Below are positions 59,177-64,000 of a stretch of 64,000 bases of DNA, piece after piece. The notes beneath the pieces are model-generated. The model was not told the origin of the DNA and ran no database searches. It worked only from the letters and a program-made list of their open reading frames with translations. A program made the translations under genes and the position numbers. The stretch is from Homalodisca vitripennis (taxonomy: Eukaryota; Arthropoda; Insecta; Hemiptera; Cicadellidae): contig NW_025777526.1 of the NCBI RefSeq assembly GCF_021130785.1, forward strand, positions 36,906 through 100,905, written 5' to 3'. The stretch's first letter is position 1, and each line of letters opens with the position of its first letter.

Positions 59177-61730
59177 TAAATGAATATTTACAATAAAATT
59201 CATGATATATTTATTGGAATTTAAAGCCAAGAAAGCATGGATCAAGGGAAAAATATTAAAAGCCGGAATATGCAAATATTGGGAGTTCCTTTAGGTTCAG
59301 AGCATTTAGAAACAAGGAACTTTTAAAATCTTAGTTATCATACTTTTGAAGCTCTGAATATATTATAAGCTAGAAAAGGAAATCAAAGACAGTAAAGTTC
59401 AAAGTAGAATAGAGCATCAAAGGTTAGGTTACAGAAGCTATAAAAGGCTAGTTTGGATAGAGAGGCTGGTTTCAGAGCTGGTCTCACCTTCTTCCGGGGA
59501 GACATAACTTTGAGATGTAGTGCTATAAGTCTTCGTCATGGATCGCGATCGGAGGCGGCCCCTACTCACTAACCTTACTCATTCTGTGATATCCTGTCAC
59601 TCCGGAAGCAACGCAAAGGTTCTTACAGGGCTAAGTGCAATTTACAAGCTCATATACCTTTATTGCATATGGGGAAAAAAGAATGAAATTAATAAAGTTT
59701 AAGAGGAATCTACAGTAAACCTAACTGTGTCACTTATCAATTTATAATTTTTCCTTGAATCATTAGCAGTTTAAAATATCGAAATTCAATGTGGTTCTTT
59801 ACAGTATTAAAAAGGGTCCTAAAACGGTACCTATCTTAGTATAATACTACGTATAGTAGGTAAAACAATACAATGCACTATAAACAAGAGACAACAAAGG
59901 TGTCAAAAACTGGTACTCCTGAGTACAACTTTAACCACTTTAGTGACGCTTAACTATTTACCCTTCCACTTGCAAGTATTTTGTTCTGGCACTCAGCTAT
60001 TTTACTCTTATAAGGCAGAATGTAACGACGTGTATCTACAGATACGGACAGTGTCACTGCTTTGCATCCTTTCAGATATTGATATTAACCAATTATATAC
60101 CAAACAATACTAATAATAAATTTTGATAGTAAATTGGTATTTAAATAACATTTTGGATGAAAAATATCTAGTTATGTTACAAGTTTCAATTTCTATATCT
60201 TTAAACTTATATTATTTCTTCACCTACATAAAAATAAAAGAATATTTTTGTGATTTACGTAAAGAGAGGAAAATGAGATTTTTTGTTGCTGTTATTTTAC
60301 TAGTAAAAATCAAACTAAAACCTATAAAAGTAACATTCAATGATAAAGGCAATTTATTTTATTTCACATAACTTTTTTATCTTTATAACAAGCAGTATTG
60401 ATTATTCAATTGTTTTTATAGTATAGACATGTTATATAAAAGTCTATACTTGACGTGTGTACATACAGCAATAACTGTAACTTAATATTTCTTTAAATAG
60501 TGGAACCATTCTAAATAATTACCTTTTGGTACGTCAAAACTATAACTGACAATGTTCAGATGTACTGAAAACAAAGAACTGGTTGTGCATGAGCAAAGGT
60601 GTATAGGGAAGAATCCATTCAAATGTTGCTTATTACAAATCAGAAATCCATTCTATTTGAAACATGTACAGCGCAATTATAGTATCACTTATAAATCATC
60701 CCATTTAACAATGCAAATTTTCCTACGGTATCCGAAACTATTAATAATATCTTTACATTAGGATTTAAAAAAACTAGAATGTTGTATGAAGCAGAAGAAA
60801 CTTATCACTGTTGAAAAATATGTTAGTAATTATTATGTTAAATTCTAATTCTGCTTTAACTAAGACAATTATGCCCTCCAACTCTACGATTCCAAAGTGT
60901 CAATGAAATAAAAGTTGAAAGGTTAAGCTGTTCACTCCCCAATTTCAAGGTTTCGTGAATTTTAAAATTTAAATGTCATCTAATAAAATGGATATGACAT
61001 TGGAATATATTCCTGTGGTTACCACTTAACTCAGGTGCGTTTGGTGGGCCATTTTAAAAGGATATACTTGTACCTAGGACAGGCATCCTTGTAATTCAGA
61101 GTAAAATTGCAGGTAAATATAAGGATAATTGAAAATGTCCACAAAAAAGAGAAAGTATTTGCAAGTTTTGGGTTTGCTATCGATCGTGTTTCTGTAATCA
61201 TTTGGAAATCGACGTCTTTTCAAATTGTAGGTAGTAAACTAATTTTTTTTTTCTAATTTTCTTAATTAACAGAATAAAGGAGGGTTGAAATAAAGAAGTA
61301 TGGATCCACAAATAATTATTTTCCGTTTAGAAAATGACTAATAGTTTTAAATACCACAATTTAGTGGTTTTATATATTTTTTCAGATATCTTACATTTCA
61401 TATATAAATTGATTCTTATATTTCGGCTCTGAAGACAGATATTGAACTGGTTACGAGTTCAAATTAACAGGATAGTATGATGTTAGAACGTTGTAATTTT
61501 TCAAGTTTCTTTTTCTTTTCTCAATCATCTTTTCAAGTTTGTTCAACATCACATAAAAAATACATAGTTATTTTAGTTTCCTACTTACATAAAAATCCTT
61601 TAAGTAACTAATTTCTTACTTCAGGTTTTATAGGCGGATTTTTTACATAGAATATTGTGTCACATGATTTCCATAATATGAGAGATATACGACTTACAAA
61701 AATGTCATAATAATAAACAAGTAAAATATG

Positions 61731-61731
<1 letters not shown>
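59177..61731. other. Noncoding stretch
   Basis: Mostly AT-rich without genes. A GC-richer patch at 59460-59640 (contains gatcgcgatc) may be a repeat fragment, but I do not recognise it. Confidence 0.5.
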
Positions 61732-61772
<41 letters not shown>

Positions 61773-61800
61773 TATCTTATATATATATATATATATATAC

Positions 61801-61852
<52 letters not shown>
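61732..61852. repeat. Compound TA/TG microsatellite
   Basis: TA run with small interruptions (61732-61799), followed by about 24 TG units (61804-61852). Confidence 0.95.
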
Positions 61853-61854
<2 letters not shown>

Positions 61855-61994
61855 TGTTAATATAAAATAATACAAACCGAAATCAACGAAAGGCTCTTAA
61901 TTCCAATCAATACCATTATAAAAGCCTTTAGGAATGTTAAAACATGCGATGATTTTCTATTTTATGAAAGATTAATGTTTCTACTGAACAGTCT

Positions 61995-63700
61995 AGTATC
62001 TATAATTTGTCTAAAATCTAAACAAATTTATTTAAGAAAGCTAGAGGATCATAGCCCAATTCAAAAATGGTTTACCAAAAACAAAGACAATAATAACAGA
62101 CAACAGAGGTGAAAAAAAAATCTCTGGAAAACAACTTCCACCTGTTTAGAGGCGTTTAACTATTCAACGCTCCACTAGCGCGTATGTGCAGACATTCTGT
62201 TGTTTTATCGTCTTGCACCGCGGTGTAAAAAGTACCACAATCCGTAAACTGCAGGAAACAGTGTGCACACGTAAACAGTGAATTATGAATATTCCAGCTT
62301 GCTTTTTCCAAACCGCTATTTTCTATCATTAATAAAGAAAAATAATAAGGGAAAGGTATAGATTTTCCTCTTAAAATTAACAAGAGAATTGTAAACAATA
62401 AAGATAGACCTAACACGTCATAGAAGAAAAAAGTTTGATAAAATATATTATTCCTTATTGAAATATGAATAAAAAACCCTTAGCAAATAATAATAATTCC
62501 AACAATAATTCGCTAATGTTATTAATTTAAAGAAAAACAATGTTTTGTTATAAATTATTACAATTAAACTAAAAACACACTTATAAACCACTTAAAATTT
62601 AAACGCACCTATAATTTTATAAACAGTTCATAATAAAATATCTCAAAAATTTCTGAAAAACCTGAAAGAGCCATTCATTTTAATATACGCTAATCCATCA
62701 TCAATAAGATATATCTTCATTAGATCTAGAATATAATGAACAATAATGGGAGCTTCCCGTGGTTGTATGTTAAACCGTTGATACAATTGACATCTTAGTG
62801 GAAAATAATATGTCTTATATCCTTTCCACTAAAGCCAATCTACTTCATCATAACTCTAAGTTGTTATAGCCAAAACATTGTTATAAATAAAAATTATTAA
62901 ACTGTAAAATATAATTATAAAGGGCTTTTACATTTTCTGTGAGGTCCTGATTATATTACTACTACACATATGTAACCATTTAACGTTTTCGGGAAAATAT
63001 TTATATTTTAAAGTTAAAATGATTAGAATTTAATTTATATAAAATTTGTATCATGGGGGGAAAATTCAAAGGGTTCATTGACTCGTAATCAAATAAAAGA
63101 CAAAAGATATGTTTTATCAATCGATACAGGGGAGTAAGTTATTCTAATCGATAAACACCTTGAATATCACGATTTTAAGGGGTTTTCATGAATTTTTTGT
63201 GTTTTTTTATATAAACTCCTAGGCTTTGTGAGCTTCGGAAACAAAATGTATCTTTATTTAATAAATTTATATTTATGTTAAACTTTTATCCTTAATAAAA
63301 AATGCTTTTCGGGATGAACTCTGGGAAATTATGCTATATAGTTACAAGCATAAAGTACTATTTTATTGGACTGAATTTATTTTAAAATGATTTTTCTCGT
63401 CTACCTTAATACTTTCTCACATAATATGGATGATTAATATACTATTGGAAAAACGAGCTCAGCGATAGTCGGTGCACCTGAGCCGTGAAGGATGGTCATG
63501 ACGTCATTAGTATCTGTCGGCACCGGACAAATGGCGGGATCCGAGGCCACTTCCCTGATAAGAGAAGATGGGTGACGTCACCGTTACACTTTAACCAGGA
63601 GCCTAGTTTAACTCACTTAGCTACTGGATAGGAGATGTCCAAGATAATGTTTATACAATTTTCGTTTCATAAGAAATTATTACTAATTTTTCGGTTTATC
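61995..63700 (-). repeat. Long dispersed repeat, right copy of an inverted pair
   Basis: Inverted partner of 50598-52408. The most conserved part (63465-63650) keeps both TGACGTCA palindromes (63499-63506 and 63573-63580) at the same 74-bp spacing. Elsewhere similarity is patchy, with many substitutions and small indels. Confidence 0.8.
63140..63230 (+). repeat. Short direct repeat, copy 1
   Basis: The blocks cgataaacaccttgaatatcac, ggggttttcatgaa and ttttgtgtt recur in slightly changed form at 63768-63850. Confidence 0.65.
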
Positions 63701-63767
63701 ATTAACAATGATTATAATCATTGTTGAAATATTTATTGAACTGTTGAATAATTATTCAACTTGATAT

Positions 63768-63850
63768 TAATAAACACTTTGAATGTCATGATTGCTAAGG
63801 TGATTTTCATCTATGTTTTGTGTTAGTTTATCTCTCTAGCTTTTTTGTAA
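63768..63850 (+). repeat. Short direct repeat, copy 2
   Basis: Partner of 63140-63230, about 600 bp away and just outside the long inverted repeat, so the repeat unit may extend past the boundary I set. Confidence 0.65.
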
Positions 63851-64000
63851 ATATCATTTACTACCCATTTTATCACTAAATTATTATAGTATTTGTAATT
63901 TAATAGTAGTGTAATGAGAGTAGTTTATCACACAATTCACACAGTTTAAATTTTGAAATATATTGACATTTATTAATTATTGCAAAAATTTACTAGAATT

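Noticed and set aside
61608..61802. 64-residue minus-strand frame of YIYIYI type
   Set aside because: Translation of a TA microsatellite.
1..64000. Search for tRNA, rRNA and ordinary host protein genes
   Set aside because: I found no convincing cloverleaf, no rRNA-like segment and no host exon with family resemblance; weakly conserved small exons could still be hidden in the AT-rich DNA.

Overview
This window looks like nuclear DNA of an arthropod, most likely an insect. It is AT-rich, has long stretches without coding sequence, and holds insect-type non-LTR retrotransposons, a Penelope-like element, a TIR transposon with a GT-AG intron in its transposase, MITE-like and dispersed repeats, and TA/TG microsatellites. 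I could not fix the species and recognised no ordinary host gene.

The left 12.3 kb is the key region. It is a decayed, integrated Maverick/Polinton-type virus-like element (adintovirus-like), entering from the left edge. Order: protein-primed DNA polymerase B (partial, +), retroviral-type integrase (+), two tandem zinc-cysteine genes (+), BRO-like protein (-), penton-like minor capsid protein (-), A32/FtsK-like packaging ATPase (+), an ACGT-rich minisatellite, a DUF8207-like plus phospholipase-A2-like protein (+), a basic pX-like plus adenain-like protease protein (+), a fibre-like coiled-coil protein (+), an intact 47-residue zinc ribbon (+), a W-repeat protein (+) and a hexon-like major capsid protein (+). 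Replication, integration, packaging, maturation and capsid genes are therefore all present, but nearly all carry frameshifts or stops. Ten plus-strand starts and one minus-strand start sit in a shared T-rich TATATAAATGG-like motif that overlaps the ATG.

From 12.4 to 14.1 kb a 5'-truncated Jockey/CR1-like LINE (-) abuts the viral region. A GC-richer unknown segment and four 90-bp tandem repeats follow. From 15 to 24 kb the DNA is mostly AT-rich, with one 303-bp inverted-repeat MITE. At 24.1-26.8 kb lies a 5'-truncated R1/I-like LINE (-) with a perfect 15-bp target-site duplication.

From 32.8 to 35.8 kb is an almost complete 3.0-kb DNA transposon with TIRs, a candidate AAAT duplication, subterminal repeats and a decayed intron-containing transposase. 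A related transposase fragment lies near 38 kb. An insect repeat flanked by microsatellites (41.3-42.3 kb) and an RNase H remnant follow.

From 50.6 kb to the end, two colinear copies of a 1.8-kb noncoding sequence face each other about 9.6 kb apart. Between them sits a Penelope-like remnant with a GIY-YIG fragment and inverted arms carrying hammerhead-like motifs.
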